Positions 1 through 10,555 are shown, counted from the stretch's first letter. The stretch is DNA of 64,000 nucleotides from Microbacterium rhizomatis (GCF_008710745.1 NZ_VYSA01000001.1:496001-560000); one strand, 5' to 3'. Made by a program: numbers and translations. Notes: a model not told the origin generated them from the letters alone.

Positions 1-1
1 G

Positions 2-613
2 GTGCTGCAGGAGCTCGGCGTGGACTACATCGACGAGTCCGAAGTGCTCTCACCCGCCGACTACGTCAACCACATCGACAAGTGGGGCTTCACCGTCCCG
101 TTCGTGTGCGGCGCGACCAACCTGGGCGAGGCGCTGCGACGCATCAACGAGGGTGCCGCGATGATCCGCTCGAAGGGCGAGGCCGGCACCGGCGACGTGT
201 CGGAGGCGACCAAGCACATCCGCAAGATCTCGAGCGAGATCAACGTGCTGAAGTCCATGACGAAGGACGAACTGTACGTGGCGGCGAAAGAGCTGCAGGC
301 TCCCTATGAGCTGGTTGCCGAGGTCGCTGAGACGGGCAAGCTGCCTGTGGTGCTGTTCGTGGCCGGAGGCGTCGCGACGCCTGCCGACGCCGCGATGATG
401 ATGCAGCTCGGTGCGGACGGAGTCTTCGTCGGTTCGGGCATCTTCAAGTCGGGAAACCCGGCTGAGCGCGCCGCGGCGATCGTCAAGGCCACCACGTTCT
501 ACGACGACGCCAAGGTGATCGCCGAGGTCTCTCGCGGGCTCGGCGAGGCGATGGTCGGCATCAACGTCTCGGACCTGCCGGCGCCGCACCGCCTGGCCGA
601 GCGTGGCTGGTAG
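2..613 (+). CDS. pdxS: Pyridoxal 5'-phosphate synthase lyase subunit PdxS (5' truncated by window edge)
   Basis: PdxS condenses ribose 5-phosphate, glyceraldehyde 3-phosphate and ammonia to make pyridoxal 5'-phosphate. The 203 visible residues are the C-terminal two thirds of a protein that is usually about 295-300 residues, so the true start lies before the window. The RSKGEAGTG segment carries the second catalytic lysine region and phosphate-binding glycines, and [13 protein letters not shown] followed by [14 protein letters not shown] is the typical C-terminal half of the barrel. It overlaps the amidotransferase partner PdxT by 11 bases, so the two are probably co-translated and form the PdxS12-PdxT12 complex in the cytoplasm. 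Confidence 0.97.
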   Translation: MLQELGVDYIDESEVLSPADYVNHIDKWGFTVPFVCGATNLGEALRRINEGAAMIRSKGEAGTGDVSEATKHIRKISSEINVLKSMTKDELYVAAKELQAPYELVAEVAETGKLPVVLFVAGGVATPADAAMMMQLGADGVFVGSGIFKSGNPAERAAAIVKATTFYDDAKVIAEVSRGLGEAMVGINVSDLPAPHRLAERGW

Positions 614-1196
614 GCCTCGCGTCGGAGTCCTCGCCCTGCAGGGCGATGTTCGTGAGCACGCGCGCGTGCTCACCGAGCTCGGGGCCGATGTGTCGCTCGT
701 GCGACGTCCGGAAGAGCTCGCCGGCGTCGAAGGACTCGTCCTCCCGGGCGGTGAGTCCAGCGTGATCGACAAGCTGGCCCGAGCGTTCGGGATGCAGGGG
801 CCGCTGCGTGCGGCGATCGCTGCGGGCATGCCGATGTACGGCACGTGTGCTGGCCTGATCCTTCTCGCCGACCGCATCACGGATGGCATCACCGGGCAGG
901 AGACGTTCGGGGGTTTGAACGTGACGGTGCGCCGCAACGCCTTCGGTAGTCAGGTCGACTCGTTCGAGACAGATCTGACCGTGGCGGCGCTCGGCGATCC
1001 GCCCGTGCACGCCGTGTTCATCCGCGCACCCCTCGTCGAGACGGTGGGAGACGGTGTGCAGACTCTGGCGGCGCTCCAGGACGGGCGCGTGGTCGCGGTG
1101 CAGCAGGGCGCGCTCATGGGAACGTCCTTTCATCCCGAGGTCACCGGGGAGAATCGCTTCCACGGCAGGTTCCTCGACATCGTGCGCGCCGCCTGA
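603..1196 (+). CDS. pdxT: Pyridoxal 5'-phosphate synthase glutaminase subunit PdxT
   Basis: This class I glutamine amidotransferase releases ammonia from glutamine and channels it to PdxS. The GTG start gives [13 protein letters not shown] near the N-terminus, as is usual for the family. The nucleophile is Cys82 in [16 protein letters not shown] forms the oxyanion strand, and SFHPEV supplies the His-Glu pair near the C-terminus. At 197 residues it has the normal length. The start overlaps the end of pdxS, which supports the GTG choice. Confidence 0.97.
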   Translation: MAGRPRVGVLALQGDVREHARVLTELGADVSLVRRPEELAGVEGLVLPGGESSVIDKLARAFGMQGPLRAAIAAGMPMYGTCAGLILLADRITDGITGQETFGGLNVTVRRNAFGSQVDSFETDLTVAALGDPPVHAVFIRAPLVETVGDGVQTLAALQDGRVVAVQQGALMGTSFHPEVTGENRFHGRFLDIVRAA

Positions 1197-1215
1197 GCCC
1201 GACGACCTGGCGCGA

Positions 1216-1221
1216 TAGCGT
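1216..1221 (+). promoter_or_regulatory. -10 box TAGCGT for the DUF1697 gene
   Basis: TAGCGT lies exactly six bases before the ATG at 1228. This spacing puts the likely transcription start on the start codon, so the mRNA would be leaderless. No convincing -35 box is visible. Confidence 0.5.
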
Positions 1222-1227
1222 TCCGCC

Positions 1228-1752
1228 ATGGCGACATGGGTGGCACTGCTCCGCGGGGTGAACGTCAACGGCATCACGGTGCGTTCGGCGGAACTGCGTT
1301 CCCTTTTCATCGAGCTCGGGTTCGCAGACGTGCGCACCATCCTGGCCAGCGGCAATGTCGTCTTCACGAGCCCGCGAAGCGCTGCCGATCTCAAGCGGAC
1401 CGTCGAGGCCGGGCTGCGGGAGCGATTCGGATACGACGCGTGGATCGTCCTGGTCACCCGTGAGGCCGTCGCCGCGGGGATCGCGGCGTTTCCGTTCGAC
1501 GCGGCCGATGCCGATCGCCAGCCGTATGTGATCTTCGGGTCCGATGCGGGCGTGCTGGCCGAACTCATCGCCGCGGCCGAAGGCCTCGACCGCGAGGTCG
1601 ACCCGATCGCGCGCGGTGACGGGGTCGTGTACTGGAACCCGGTCAAGGGGACGACGGTCGACACGCCCTTCGGCAAGCTGCTCTCGCGCCGGGCGTACAG
1701 GGAGACCACGACGAATCGCAATCTCCGAACGCTGCAGAAGATCGTGGGCTGA
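1228..1752 (+). CDS. DUF1697 domain protein
   Basis: This 174-residue soluble protein begins with MATWVALLRGVNVNG, the signature opening of DUF1697, and continues with TILASGNVVF and a conserved VYWNPVKG near residue 134. The family is widespread in Actinobacteria and has no firmly established function. Bioinformatic opinion places it near small nucleic-acid- or metabolite-binding folds, but nothing here confirms that. The start is supported by a -10 box six bases upstream and there is no Shine-Dalgarno. It stands alone between pdxT and the yebC-like gene. Confidence 0.9.
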   Translation: MATWVALLRGVNVNGITVRSAELRSLFIELGFADVRTILASGNVVFTSPRSAADLKRTVEAGLRERFGYDAWIVLVTREAVAAGIAAFPFDAADADRQPYVIFGSDAGVLAELIAAAEGLDREVDPIARGDGVVYWNPVKGTTVDTPFGKLLSRRAYRETTTNRNLRTLQKIVG

Positions 1753-1765
1753 GCCCGCGGACCGG

Positions 1766-1771
1766 TAAACT
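1766..1771 (+). promoter_or_regulatory. -10 box TAAACT for the yebC-like gene
   Basis: TAAACT is followed by six bases and then the ATG at 1778, the same leaderless geometry as its neighbours. Confidence 0.5.
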
Positions 1772-1777
1772 GGACGA

Positions 1778-2536
1778 ATGTCCGGCCATTCCAAGTGGGC
1801 CACGACCAAGCACAAGAAGGCGATCATCGATTCGCGCCGTGCCAAGTCGTTCGCCAAGCTCATCAAGAACATCGAAGTCGCCGCGAAGATGGGCGGTGCC
1901 GATCTCTCCGGCAACCCCACCCTCGTGGACGCCGTCCAGAAGGCGAAGAAGACGTCGGTCCCCAACGACAACATCGACCGCGCGATCAAGCGCGGAGCGG
2001 GGCTCACCGGCGAATCGATCGAGTACACGACGATCCTCTACGAAGGCTACGGGCCCAACGGCGTCGCGCTCCTGATCGAATGCCTCACCGACAACCGCAA
2101 CCGCGCCGCGGCCGAAGTGCGTACCGCGATGACCCGCAATGGCGGCACGATGGCCGATCCGGGCAGCGTGGCATACAACTTCCACCGCAAGGGCGTCATC
2201 GTCGTCGGCGGCGATGGCACGTCCGAAGACGACGTGATGCTCGCAGTGCTGGATGCGGGTGCGGAAGAGATCGCCCCGCACGCCGACGGGTTCGAAGTCA
2301 TCACCGAAGCGACAGACCTCGTCCAGGTGCGCTCGGCTCTGCAGGAGGCGGGCATCGACTACGAGTCGGCCGATGTCGAGTTCGTTCCGACCCTCAAGGT
2401 CGAGGTCGACGCCGACACGGCTCGCAAGGTGTTCCGCCTCATCGATGCGCTCGAAGACAGCGATGACGTGCAGAACGTCTTCAGCAATTTCGATCTGACC
2501 GCCGAGGTGCAGGCTGAGCTCGAGAACGACGAGTAA
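1778..2536 (+). CDS. YebC/PmpR family DNA-binding transcriptional regulator
   Basis: The protein is a full-length (252 residues) member of the YebC family. It opens with [18 protein letters not shown], the near-invariant N-terminus, and has [18 protein letters not shown] in the middle domain. Family members bind DNA as regulators, and some act at the ribosome on stalling sequences, so the exact role is open. Its position just before ruvC-ruvA-ruvB is the classic arrangement in many bacteria. The pdxS-pdxT-yebC-ruvCAB order is common in actinobacteria. Confidence 0.95.
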   Translation: MSGHSKWATTKHKKAIIDSRRAKSFAKLIKNIEVAAKMGGADLSGNPTLVDAVQKAKKTSVPNDNIDRAIKRGAGLTGESIEYTTILYEGYGPNGVALLIECLTDNRNRAAAEVRTAMTRNGGTMADPGSVAYNFHRKGVIVVGGDGTSEDDVMLAVLDAGAEEIAPHADGFEVITEATDLVQVRSALQEAGIDYESADVEFVPTLKVEVDADTARKVFRLIDALEDSDDVQNVFSNFDLTAEVQAELENDE

Positions 2537-2571
2537 GGGCGCGCCTGGGCCGCACCGGCATCCATCCCTCG

Positions 2572-2577
2572 TAGCGT
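2572..2577 (+). promoter_or_regulatory. -10 box TAGCGT for ruvC
   Basis: TAGCGT stands six bases before the GTG start of ruvC at 2584. It suggests that ruvC has its own leaderless transcript in addition to any read-through from the yebC-like gene. Confidence 0.5.
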
Positions 2578-2583
2578 GGGGGA

Positions 2584-3156
2584 GTGACGAGCGAGCACGT
2601 ACCCCTGCGCGTGTTCGGGATCGACCCCGGGCTCACGCGGTGCGGCGTCGGGGTTGTCGATGTCGCGCGCGACCGCAGCGCGACGCTGGTGCACGTGGGT
2701 GTGATCCGTTCGCCGGTGGACGCGCCGATCGAGGCGCGTCTCGCGACGATCGCCGCCGGCATTCGCGAGGTGATCGGTCTGCACCGGCCGCATGTCGTCG
2801 CCGTGGAACGGGTCTTCGCGCAGCAGAATCGCAGCACCGTCATGGGAACGGCGCAAGCAAGCGGCATCGCACTCCTCATCGCAGCTGAGAACGGCCTATC
2901 GGCGGCGCTCCATACTCCGACCGAGGTGAAGGCGGCGATCACCGGGCATGGCGGCGCCGACAAACGTCAGGTGCAGGCGATGGTGGCGCGGATCCTCCGG
3001 CTCGATGAGCTCCCCAAGCCGGCGGATGCTGCGGATGCTCTGGCTCTTGCGATCTGTCATGCCTGGCGTCGCGGCGTCGCAGCGCCGGCCTCGAGCGGGA
3101 CGCTCACTCCGGCGCAACGGGCGTGGGCCGAGGCCGAACGGGTATCGCGCCGGTGA
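2584..3156 (+). CDS. ruvC: Crossover junction endodeoxyribonuclease RuvC
   Basis: RuvC resolves Holliday junctions produced by homologous recombination by cutting two strands of like polarity. The RNase H-like acidic residues are visible: Asp in [11 protein letters not shown] near residue 12, Glu in VAVERVF, and the paired Asp residues in [14 protein letters not shown] near the C-terminus. At 190 residues it has the expected size, with a short basic tail. The GTG start is supported by the upstream -10 box. It works with RuvA and RuvB, encoded next. Confidence 0.97.
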   Translation: MTSEHVPLRVFGIDPGLTRCGVGVVDVARDRSATLVHVGVIRSPVDAPIEARLATIAAGIREVIGLHRPHVVAVERVFAQQNRSTVMGTAQASGIALLIAAENGLSAALHTPTEVKAAITGHGGADKRQVQAMVARILRLDELPKPADAADALALAICHAWRRGVAAPASSGTLTPAQRAWAEAERVSRR

Positions 3157-3212
3157 CGAGGACGAGCGGCGCCATCGCCGTGTCGCTCGAACAAATCTGC
3201 GAACCGCTCGCG

Positions 3213-3218
3213 TAGGGT
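3213..3218 (+). promoter_or_regulatory. -10 box TAGGGT for ruvA
   Basis: TAGGGT is followed by six bases and the ATG at 3225. It fits a second, leaderless promoter inside the ruv cluster. Confidence 0.45.
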
Positions 3219-3224
3219 CGGAGC

Positions 3225-3845
3225 ATGATCTCCTCGTTGCGCGGGACCGCGTCCCACGTCGAAACCGACGCGGTCGTGGTCGATGTGGGAGGAGTCGGTT
3301 TCGCGGTCGCGGTCACCCCGCAGGTGGCACGGGGCATCCACCTCGGCGACACGGTCTCGCTGCACACGTACCTGATCGTGCGCGAAGATGCGCTCGCCCT
3401 GTTCGGCTTCTCGGCACGCGAAGAGCTCACGGTCTTCACGCAGCTGCTCAGCGTCGCTGGAGTCGGGCCGAAATCGGCTCTGGGGGTTCTTGCGACCCTC
3501 ACGGTCCCGCAGATCGCCGATGCCGTCGCGAGCGACGACGACGCACCGTTCCGCCGCGTGTCCGGCATCGGGCCGAAGACCGCGAAGCTGATCGTCGTGC
3601 AGCTCGCGGGGAAGCTCGCCGCCGTCGTGTCCTCGAGCTCTGCGGGGGCGACGATCGCCGCGCCGATGACGGCGCAGGTCGTCCAGGCCCTGGTGGGCCT
3701 CGGCTGGTCGGAGCGCATCGCCGCCGAGGCGGTCGCCGGGGTCATGGAAGCGGCGCCCGCCGGCCAGACGGGCTCGGTCGCATCCGTCCTGCGACTCACG
3801 CTGGCGGCGCTCGGTCCGGCGCGACGGGAGCCGTCGGATGGATGA
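3225..3845 (+). CDS. ruvA: Holliday junction branch migration protein RuvA
   Basis: RuvA tetramers hold the Holliday junction open and recruit the RuvB motor. The N-terminal OB-fold starts [13 protein letters not shown]. Two helix-hairpin-helix elements follow ([13 protein letters not shown] and [13 protein letters not shown]), and the C-terminal helical domain ([13 protein letters not shown]) contacts RuvB. Length is 206 residues, normal for the family. Its end overlaps the ruvB start by eight bases, indicating translational coupling. Confidence 0.97.
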   Translation: MISSLRGTASHVETDAVVVDVGGVGFAVAVTPQVARGIHLGDTVSLHTYLIVREDALALFGFSAREELTVFTQLLSVAGVGPKSALGVLATLTVPQIADAVASDDDAPFRRVSGIGPKTAKLIVVQLAGKLAAVVSSSSAGATIAAPMTAQVVQALVGLGWSERIAAEAVAGVMEAAPAGQTGSVASVLRLTLAALGPARREPSDG

Positions 3846-4884
3846 CCTCCGTGACCTGAGCGACCACCGGAACGGCGAGCCGGCGGACGAGACCGAGCTC
3901 GCGATCGATGGCGCGCTGCGGCCGACCTCACTGGCCGAGTTCGTCGGCCAGCAGAAAGTGCGTGGTCAGCTGCAGCTGCTGCTGGATGCCGCCCGCATCC
4001 AGCAGCGCTCGCCCGACCACATCCTGCTCTCCGGCCCGCCTGGTCTCGGCAAGACCACCCTCGCGATGATCGTCGCCCACGAGAGCGGCAGGCCGCTGCG
4101 GCTCTCCAGCGGCCCGGCGATCCAGCACGCCGGCGACCTCGCCGCGCTCCTGTCGAGTCTCACGCCGGGCGAGGTGCTGTTCATCGACGAGGTGCACCGG
4201 ATGGCGCGTGCGGCCGAAGAGATGCTCTACCTCGCGATGGAGGACTTCCGCATCGACATCATGGTGGGCAAAGGGGCCGGCGCCACCAGCATCCCGCTCG
4301 ATCTCGCGCCTTTCACGCTCGTGGGCGCGACGACCCGCTCGGGCCTCCTGCCAAATCCGCTGCGTGACCGATTCGGGTTCACCGCCCACCTCGAGTACTA
4401 CGATCCTGCGGAGCTCGAGCAGGTGATCGAGCGCTCCGCGGTCATGCTCGGCGTCACGCTGCCGAGCGCCGCGCGGGGTGAGATCGCGCGGCGCTCCCGC
4501 GGCACGCCGCGAATCGCCAACCGGCTTCTCCGACGCGTGCGCGACTACGTCATCGTCCATGGGGGAGCGGAAGGGGAGGCCGATATCGCCACCGTCGGTG
4601 CCGCGCTCGATCTCTACGACGTCGACGCGATCGGCCTCGACCGACTCGACCGCTCCGTCCTGGAGGCTCTCGTGCGCCGCTTCCGCGGCGGCCCCGTGGG
4701 TCTGAACACCCTGGCGGTCACCGTCGGGGAAGAGTCCGAGACGATCGAGTCGGTGGTCGAGCCCTACCTGGTGCGGATCGGGTTCATGGGCCGGACTCCG
4801 CGCGGACGGATCGCCACACCAGAGGCGTATGCCCACCTGCGCATTCCACACGCAGAGGATGCCCTCAGACTCGATGACCTATAA
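3838..4884 (+). CDS. ruvB: Holliday junction branch migration DNA helicase RuvB
   Basis: RuvB is the hexameric AAA+ motor that drives branch migration. Walker A is GPPGLGKTT (residues 66-74) and Walker B is FIDEVH (115-120). Sensor residues lie in [19 protein letters not shown], which also holds the arginine finger region, and a C-terminal winged helix ends near [11 protein letters not shown]. The 348-residue length is typical. The stop codon TAA is embedded in a TATAAT that probably serves yajC. Confidence 0.98.
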   Translation: MDDLRDLSDHRNGEPADETELAIDGALRPTSLAEFVGQQKVRGQLQLLLDAARIQQRSPDHILLSGPPGLGKTTLAMIVAHESGRPLRLSSGPAIQHAGDLAALLSSLTPGEVLFIDEVHRMARAAEEMLYLAMEDFRIDIMVGKGAGATSIPLDLAPFTLVGATTRSGLLPNPLRDRFGFTAHLEYYDPAELEQVIERSAVMLGVTLPSAARGEIARRSRGTPRIANRLLRRVRDYVIVHGGAEGEADIATVGAALDLYDVDAIGLDRLDRSVLEALVRRFRGGPVGLNTLAVTVGEESETIESVVEPYLVRIGFMGRTPRGRIATPEAYAHLRIPHAEDALRLDDL

Positions 4885-4885
4885 T
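4880..4885 (+). promoter_or_regulatory. -10 box TATAAT for yajC-secD-secF, overlapping the ruvB stop
   Basis: A perfect TATAAT covers the ruvB stop codon TAA (4882-4884). It would start transcripts near 4892, about 70 bases upstream of yajC. No clear -35 is seen. Confidence 0.5.
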
Positions 4886-4962
4886 CGCCTGAGGCTTTCG
4901 CCGACCCCCCTCCTTCATGGCAGTGCCGCCTGGCGCGCCTGATCCGAAAGGTGCCCACACCC

Positions 4963-5454
4963 ATGGACTTCGCGTCGTTCTTCAGTAACTACGGCCTCAT
5001 CATCCTGCTGGTCGTCCTCCTCGTCTTCATGTTCTGGAGCTCGCGTCGGCGCCTCGCCAAGCAGAAGCTCGAACAGGCCGAGAAGGCCCGTCAGATGGTC
5101 CCCGGCGCCGAGGTGCTCATGCAGGGCGGCCTGTACGGCACGATCCTCCAGTACGACACCGAGAACCTCGACCAGCCCGTGATCGTCGAGATCGCCCCCG
5201 GCGTCGAGATCAAGGTGCACAGTCAGGCGCTTCTGCGCGTCGTCGAGCCCTCGCAGGGCTTCGTGAACGAAGACGACTTCATCGAAGCCGAAGAGAGCCA
5301 GAACGAGTACATCGCCGGTGTCGCGGGCGGCGAGATCACGTCGTTGAGCGACGACCACCGTCGTGCCGAGCAGGCCGAAGAGTCCAAGCGCGCCGCCGAT
5401 GCGGGGCCCGACTCCGGCTCGGCACCGGATGCCGGTAGCAAGCCCCAGGTCTGA
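4963..5454 (+). CDS. yajC: Preprotein translocase subunit YajC
   Basis: YajC is the small single-pass membrane partner of SecDF in the Sec translocon. A hydrophobic segment at about residues 8-26 (YGLIILLVVLLVFMFW) is followed by a basic SSRRRLAKQK stop-transfer and the conserved MVPGAEVLMQGGLYGTI. I chose the ATG at 4963 over an in-frame GTG at 4951 because GAAAGG at 4946-4951 is a well-spaced ribosome-binding site. The protein has a long acidic, Ser/Asp-rich C-terminal extension (163 residues in all), as is common in actinobacteria. secD and secF follow. Confidence 0.95.
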   Translation: MDFASFFSNYGLIILLVVLLVFMFWSSRRRLAKQKLEQAEKARQMVPGAEVLMQGGLYGTILQYDTENLDQPVIVEIAPGVEIKVHSQALLRVVEPSQGFVNEDDFIEAEESQNEYIAGVAGGEITSLSDDHRRAEQAEESKRAADAGPDSGSAPDAGSKPQV

Positions 5455-5495
5455 AACCCCCCGCCCCTCCGGGCGACCGAGAAAGCTGACTCTCC

Positions 5496-7229
5496 TTGGC
5501 TACTGCAACCCCCGTCCGACATGCCTGGCGCGCCCTGACCGGACTGCTGGTGATCATCGCGCTGCTGGCAGGGATCAACGCGCTCGGCGTGTATGTCTTC
5601 CAGAAGAGCTCCTGGGCTCCGGCACTCGCCCTCGATCTGCAGGGCGGCACGCAGATCATCCTCGAGGCCAAGACCGCTGACGGTTCCGATCCCACGACCG
5701 ATCAGATGAACCAGGCCGTGACGATCATCCGCCAGCGCGTCGACGCCTCGGGTGTCGGCGAGGCCAACGTCACGACCGAGGGCGGCAAGAACATCGTCGT
5801 CCAGATCCCTGGGCAGGCCGACGATCAGACCCGTCAGCGCATCGAGGCCTCCGCGCAGCTCCAGCTGCGGGCGGTGCTCTACACCGGTCAGCCTGCGACG
5901 TCTTATGTCGGCAGCGATGGGGTGTCGACTCCGTATCCGACGCCCGATCCGTCACTGAACTCGACGCCGACCACGTCGCCCACCAACGGTAGCGACACGG
6001 CCTGGATCACCCCGGCGCTGCAGGCGCAGTTCCTCGCGTACGACTGCACAAACCCCGCGAATGATCCGGCGAACGCCCCGAAAGATCAGCCGCTGATCAC
6101 GTGCGACGCGTCCGGTCAGGCGAAGTACATCCTCGGCCCCGTGGAGCTCGACGGTTCGTCAATCTCCGACGCCACTTTCGGCATGGAGCAGCAGAGCGGC
6201 CGCTGGGCAGTGAACCTCGTGTTCGATTCGGCGGGCACCGAGACATTCGGAAAGATCAGCCAGCGGCTCTACCCGGCGACCGCACCGCTCAACCAGTTCG
6301 CGTTCGTGCTCGACGGCAACGTTCTCTCGGCACCCTCCATGAACGGCGTGATCCTCGACGGCAAGCCGAGCATCACGGGCAGCTTCACCCAGGAGTCGGC
6401 CAAGACGCTCGCGGATCAGCTGAAGTACGGCGCTCTGCCGTTGAGCTTCGGCGTCGTCAGCTCCGACACGATCTCGGCCACTCTCGGTTCGCAGCAGCTC
6501 CAGATCGGTCTGATCGCCGGCCTCATCGGGCTCCTGCTGGTGGCGGTGTACTCGCTCATCGTCTACCGCGCGCTGGGTTTCGTGATCATCGCCTCGCTCG
6601 TCGTGATGGGCGTCATCACCTATCTCACGATCTGCATCCTGGCCTGGCGGATGGGCTTCCGCCTGTCGCTCGCCGGTGTCGCGGGTCTGATCGTGTCGAT
6701 CGGCTTCACCGCCGACTCATTCATCGTGTACTTCGAGCGAATACGGGATGAGCTCCGCGACGGAAAGTCCATCACGGGCGCCGTCGAGGATGGCTGGGGT
6801 CGCGCCCGGCGCACGATCTACATCTCGAAGTCGATCAACGTGCTGGCCGCGGTCGTGCTCTACATCCTCGCGGACGCCACGGTGAAGGGCTTCGCCTTCA
6901 CGCTGGGGCTCACGACCGTGATCGACGTCGTCATCTTCATCCTGTTCACCCACCCGGTGATGCAGCTGCTGGCTCGTACGAGATTCTTCGGGTCGGGGCA
7001 TCCGCTCTCCGGCCTCGATCCCGATGCCCTCGGAGCCGTCTACCGTGGGCGCGCGCAGTTCCGCGCGCCCGTGGCCGCATCGAGCGGTGCCGCACGCAGG
7101 ACCGCCAAGTCGCGAGGCGAGGCTGAGCGTCGCCAGACGATCGCCGAGCGCAAGCAGGCCGAGCTGACCGCCGCAGGTCGCTCCACCGGGTCCAAACCCG
7201 ACACCACGACCAAGGGAGGAGACGACTGA
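5496..7229 (+). CDS. secD: Protein translocase subunit SecD
   Basis: SecD uses the proton motive force, together with SecF, to complete export of preproteins. An N-terminal membrane helix precedes LALDLQGGTQIILEAK, the family hallmark, and a large periplasmic domain with a Pro/Thr-rich insertion near residues 145-170. The C-terminal half has five more membrane helices, including LAGVAGLIVSIGFTADSFI. The basic tail (about residues 525-577) is cytoplasmic and likely disordered. The start is a TTG at 5496, with GAAAG ten bases upstream; no better start gives the conserved N-terminus. Confidence 0.96.
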   Translation: MATATPVRHAWRALTGLLVIIALLAGINALGVYVFQKSSWAPALALDLQGGTQIILEAKTADGSDPTTDQMNQAVTIIRQRVDASGVGEANVTTEGGKNIVVQIPGQADDQTRQRIEASAQLQLRAVLYTGQPATSYVGSDGVSTPYPTPDPSLNSTPTTSPTNGSDTAWITPALQAQFLAYDCTNPANDPANAPKDQPLITCDASGQAKYILGPVELDGSSISDATFGMEQQSGRWAVNLVFDSAGTETFGKISQRLYPATAPLNQFAFVLDGNVLSAPSMNGVILDGKPSITGSFTQESAKTLADQLKYGALPLSFGVVSSDTISATLGSQQLQIGLIAGLIGLLLVAVYSLIVYRALGFVIIASLVVMGVITYLTICILAWRMGFRLSLAGVAGLIVSIGFTADSFIVYFERIRDELRDGKSITGAVEDGWGRARRTIYISKSINVLAAVVLYILADATVKGFAFTLGLTTVIDVVIFILFTHPVMQLLARTRFFGSGHPLSGLDPDALGAVYRGRAQFRAPVAASSGAARRTAKSRGEAERRQTIAERKQAELTAAGRSTGSKPDTTTKGGDD

Positions 7230-8218
7230 TGCGCTCCATGAGCCAGCTCGGAAACGACCTCTACTCCGGCAAGACGTCCTTCCCCTTCGTGGGACGTCGG
7301 CGCCTGTGGTTCGTGATCGCTGCCATCCTCGTCGTGGGCGCGGCCATCGTACCCCTGTTCCGTCCGCTCGCGTTCTCGATCGAGTTCACCGGCGGGTCGC
7401 AGTTCACCGTTTCGGGTTTGTCCTCTCCCGATCAGTCGCTCGCGACCGACGCCGTCCACACGGTCGTGCCCGAAGCCGTCACCAAGGTGACGACGGTCGG
7501 CACCACCGCTGTGCGCGTACAGACCGACCAGCTCACACCCGACCAGACGCAGGGCGTCAGCGCAGCGCTGGCCGACGCCTATGGGGTACCGTCGAGCGAG
7601 GTCACCGCTTCGTTCATCGGCCCCAGCTGGGGTGCGGACGTCACCCGCCAATCCCTGTGGGGTCTGGCGATCTTCCTCGCTCTGACGTTCCTGATCCTCG
7701 CGCTCTACTTCCGCACCTGGAAGATGTCGGCCGCGGCCATCATCGGCCTGGTCGACGTGCTCGTGATCACGATCGGCATCTATGCGCTGTTCGGCTTCGA
7801 GATCTCGCCGGCCGCCGTCATCGGATTCCTGACCGTGCTGTCGTATGCGCTGTACGACACGACCGTCGTCTTCGACAAGATCCGCGAGAATACGAGCGAG
7901 GACGGCGAGATATCCGGGCGAACCTTCGGAGAGTCGGTGAACCTCGCCGTCAACCAGACCCTCATCCGGTCCATCAACACGACGATCGTGGCGATCCTGC
8001 CGACGGGTGCGATTCTCTTCATCGGCGCCCTGTGGCTGGGTGCGCAGACGCTGTCCGACATCTCGCTCTCGATCTTCGTGGGCACGATCGTCGCCGCCTA
8101 CTCCACCCTCTTCGTCGCGGCCCCGTTGTACTCCCTCTTCCGGGAGAACGAGTCGGCGATCAAGGCCCGCGATCAGCGGGCGATCACGGCACGCGAGCGT
8201 GCGGTGGTGCCCGCGTAG
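7229..8218 (+). CDS. secF: Protein translocase subunit SecF
   Basis: SecF pairs with SecD as the RND-like accessory motor of the Sec pathway. The start overlaps the secD stop by one base (TGATG). Six membrane helices are predicted by eye. FSIEFTGGSQF near residue 47 is the SecF signature, and IGFLTVLSYALYDTTVVFDKIREN corresponds to the conserved helix-4 region with the Asp/Arg pair. At 329 residues, with a short basic tail, it is normal for actinobacteria. Confidence 0.96.
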   Translation: MRSMSQLGNDLYSGKTSFPFVGRRRLWFVIAAILVVGAAIVPLFRPLAFSIEFTGGSQFTVSGLSSPDQSLATDAVHTVVPEAVTKVTTVGTTAVRVQTDQLTPDQTQGVSAALADAYGVPSSEVTASFIGPSWGADVTRQSLWGLAIFLALTFLILALYFRTWKMSAAAIIGLVDVLVITIGIYALFGFEISPAAVIGFLTVLSYALYDTTVVFDKIRENTSEDGEISGRTFGESVNLAVNQTLIRSINTTIVAILPTGAILFIGALWLGAQTLSDISLSIFVGTIVAAYSTLFVAAPLYSLFRENESAIKARDQRAITARERAVVPA

Positions 8219-8244
8219 CGATCTGGAGGCACCCTCCGCGGGCG

Positions 8245-8250
8245 TAGGAT
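8245..8250 (+). promoter_or_regulatory. -10 box TAGGAT upstream of rel
   Basis: TAGGAT would start transcription near 8257. The resulting 25-base leader carries a purine-rich ribosome-binding site, GGAGGGAAAGG (8264-8274), about seven bases before the GTG. Confidence 0.45.
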
Positions 8251-8281
8251 TGACGGATCGAGCGGAGGGAAAGGTGATCGG

Positions 8282-10555
8282 GTGGCAGAGACCGTCCCGG
8301 CGACCGTGCCCCCGACCGCTCCTGCGGCTGCCCAGACCTCGTCACTTCGGCGCCTCGTTCCGAGGATCTTCTCGCGATCGGTCCGCCGCGACGGCGTAGA
8401 GCAGCTTCTGCGCACGGTGCGCACCCACCACCCCAAGGGCGATCTTTCGATCATCGAGCGGGCTTACGCGGTCGCTGACGAAGCCCACGAGGGCCAGAAG
8501 CGCCAGAGCGGCGAGCCGTACATCACCCACCCGCTCGCCGTCGCGCAGATCCTGGCGGATCTCGGCCTCGGGCCTCGGGCGATCGCAGCCGCCCTCCTGC
8601 ATGACACGGTGGAAGACACCGCTTACAGCCTCGACGCGCTCACGGCGGAGTTCGGCGACGAGGTCGCCATGCTCGTGGACGGCGTCACCAAGCTCGACAA
8701 GGTCAAGTACGGCGAGAGCGCGCAGGCCGAGACGGTTCGCAAGATGATCGTCGCCATGTCGCGAGACATCCGTGTGCTCCTGATCAAGCTCGCCGACCGC
8801 CTCCACAACGCCCGCACATGGGGCTTCGTACCGCCGGAGAAATCGCGCCGGAAGGCCACCGAGACCCTCGAGATCTACGCTCCACTGGCGCACCGACTCG
8901 GCATTCAGGCGATCAAGTCCGAGCTCGAAGACCTCTCCTTCGCCGTCCTCCACCCGAAGCTCTACGCCGAGATCGAGAGTCTCGTCAAGCAGCGCACCCC
9001 GCAGCGCGAGCAATACGTGCAGAACGTCATCGATTCCGTCGAGTCCGATCTGCGCGAGCTGCGCATCCGCGGGCGGGTCATGGGCCGTCCGAAGCAGTTG
9101 TACTCGGTGTATCAGAAGATGGTCGTGCGCGGTCGCGAGTTCGACGACATCTACGATCTGATCGGCATCCGCGTCCTCGTCGGGACAGTGCGAGACTGCT
9201 ATGCCGTGCTCGGCGCGATCCACGCCCGCTGGACCCCGCTGCCCGGCCGGTTCAAGGACTACATCGCCACGCCGAAGTTCAACCTCTACCAGTCGCTCCA
9301 CACCACCGTGATCGGGCCGGGCGGACGCACCGTCGAGATTCAGATCCGCACGAACGAGATGCATCAGCAGGCCGAGTACGGTGTGGCTGCGCACTGGAAG
9401 TACAAAGAGCGGATGGCGGGGGCGAAGCCTGACGCCAAGTCGGTGGATGCCGACATGGCCTGGCTCGCCCGCATCTCCGACTGGCAGGCCGAGACCGCCG
9501 ATCCCGGCGAATTCCTCGACTCGCTGCGGTTCGAGATCGGGGCGAAGGAGGTCTACGTCTTCACGCCGAAGGGGCGCGTCATCGGTCTGCCGACGGGCGC
9601 GACGCCGGTCGATTTCGCCTACGCAGTGCACACCGAGGTCGGTCACCGCACGATGGGCTCGAAGGTCAACGGGCGGCTCGTCCCGCTCGAGTCCGAGCTG
9701 CAGAGCGGCGATGTGGTCGAGGTCTTCACCTCGAAGAACCCGGATGCAGGACCCAGCCAGGACTGGCTGACCTTCGTCAAGAGCACCCGCGCGAGAAGCA
9801 AGATCCGCGGATGGTTCACGAAAGAGCGTCGCGAAGAGGCCGTCGAGCAGGGCAAAGAGGCGATCGCCCGAGCGATGCGCCGACAGAATCTGCCGTTGCA
9901 GCGGTTGATGAGTCAGGACTCGTTCGCCGAGGTCGCCCGCTCGCTCAACTACGAGGACGTGACGGCTCTGTACGCGGCCGTCGGCGAGGGCCACGTCTCG
10001 ACGCAATCCGTGATCGAGAAGGTCACCGCCGCCGTCAGCGCGAACGACACCTCCACAGGCCCGATCGATCTGCCGATCGGTCGCTCACGTCGTCCGCGCG
10101 ACAGCGACTCGGGCATCCTGGTGCGCGGCGCCCCCGACATCCTGGTGAAGCTCGCCAAGTGCTGCACGCCCGTTCCCGGTGATCAGATCGTCGGATTCGT
10201 CACGCGCGGCAGTGGCGTGTCCGTGCACCGCGCGGACTGCACCAACGTGAAGTCGTTGATGGACGAACCGGAGCGGCTGATCGACGTCGAATGGGCACCG
10301 ACGACCAAGAGCGTGTTCCTCGTGCAGATCCAGATCGAGGCTCTTGATCGCTCGGGCCTGCTGAGCGACGTGACCCGGGTGCTAAGCGAGCATCACGTCA
10401 ACATCCTCTCGGCCACGGTTTCGACGACGAATGACCGACTCGCGCTGAGCCGCTTCGTGTTCGAGATGGGCGACATCGTCCACCTCGAACGGGTGCTGAA
10501 CGCTGTGCGGCGCATCGATGCCGTCTACGACGTCTATCGCGTCACGTCCTCCTGA
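8282..10555 (+). CDS. rel: Bifunctional (p)ppGpp synthetase/hydrolase Rel
   Basis: This protein makes and degrades the stringent-response alarmone. Domains in order: HD hydrolase with an intact LLHDTVED (about residues 106-113); synthetase with RFKD near residue 322 and the [15 protein letters not shown] block; TGS ([16 protein letters not shown], about 423-485); a zinc-finger/RIS region with [13 protein letters not shown]; and a C-terminal ACT domain (about 680-750). The RxKD form of the synthetase motif and the intact HD point to a bifunctional enzyme. Length 757 is typical of actinobacterial Rel. GTG start with a strong ribosome-binding site. Its 3' end overlaps a convergent gene by 22 bases. 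Confidence 0.98.
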   Translation: MAETVPATVPPTAPAAAQTSSLRRLVPRIFSRSVRRDGVEQLLRTVRTHHPKGDLSIIERAYAVADEAHEGQKRQSGEPYITHPLAVAQILADLGLGPRAIAAALLHDTVEDTAYSLDALTAEFGDEVAMLVDGVTKLDKVKYGESAQAETVRKMIVAMSRDIRVLLIKLADRLHNARTWGFVPPEKSRRKATETLEIYAPLAHRLGIQAIKSELEDLSFAVLHPKLYAEIESLVKQRTPQREQYVQNVIDSVESDLRELRIRGRVMGRPKQLYSVYQKMVVRGREFDDIYDLIGIRVLVGTVRDCYAVLGAIHARWTPLPGRFKDYIATPKFNLYQSLHTTVIGPGGRTVEIQIRTNEMHQQAEYGVAAHWKYKERMAGAKPDAKSVDADMAWLARISDWQAETADPGEFLDSLRFEIGAKEVYVFTPKGRVIGLPTGATPVDFAYAVHTEVGHRTMGSKVNGRLVPLESELQSGDVVEVFTSKNPDAGPSQDWLTFVKSTRARSKIRGWFTKERREEAVEQGKEAIARAMRRQNLPLQRLMSQDSFAEVARSLNYEDVTALYAAVGEGHVSTQSVIEKVTAAVSANDTSTGPIDLPIGRSRRPRDSDSGILVRGAPDILVKLAKCCTPVPGDQIVGFVTRGSGVSVHRADCTNVKSLMDEPERLIDVEWAPTTKSVFLVQIQIEALDRSGLLSDVTRVLSEHHVNILSATVSTTNDRLALSRFVFEMGDIVHLERVLNAVRRIDAVYDVYRVTSS

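Noticed and set aside
8342..10006. 554-residue open frame on the minus strand within rel
   Set aside because: Rel is complete and conserved on the plus strand; the antisense frame has no recognisable domain.
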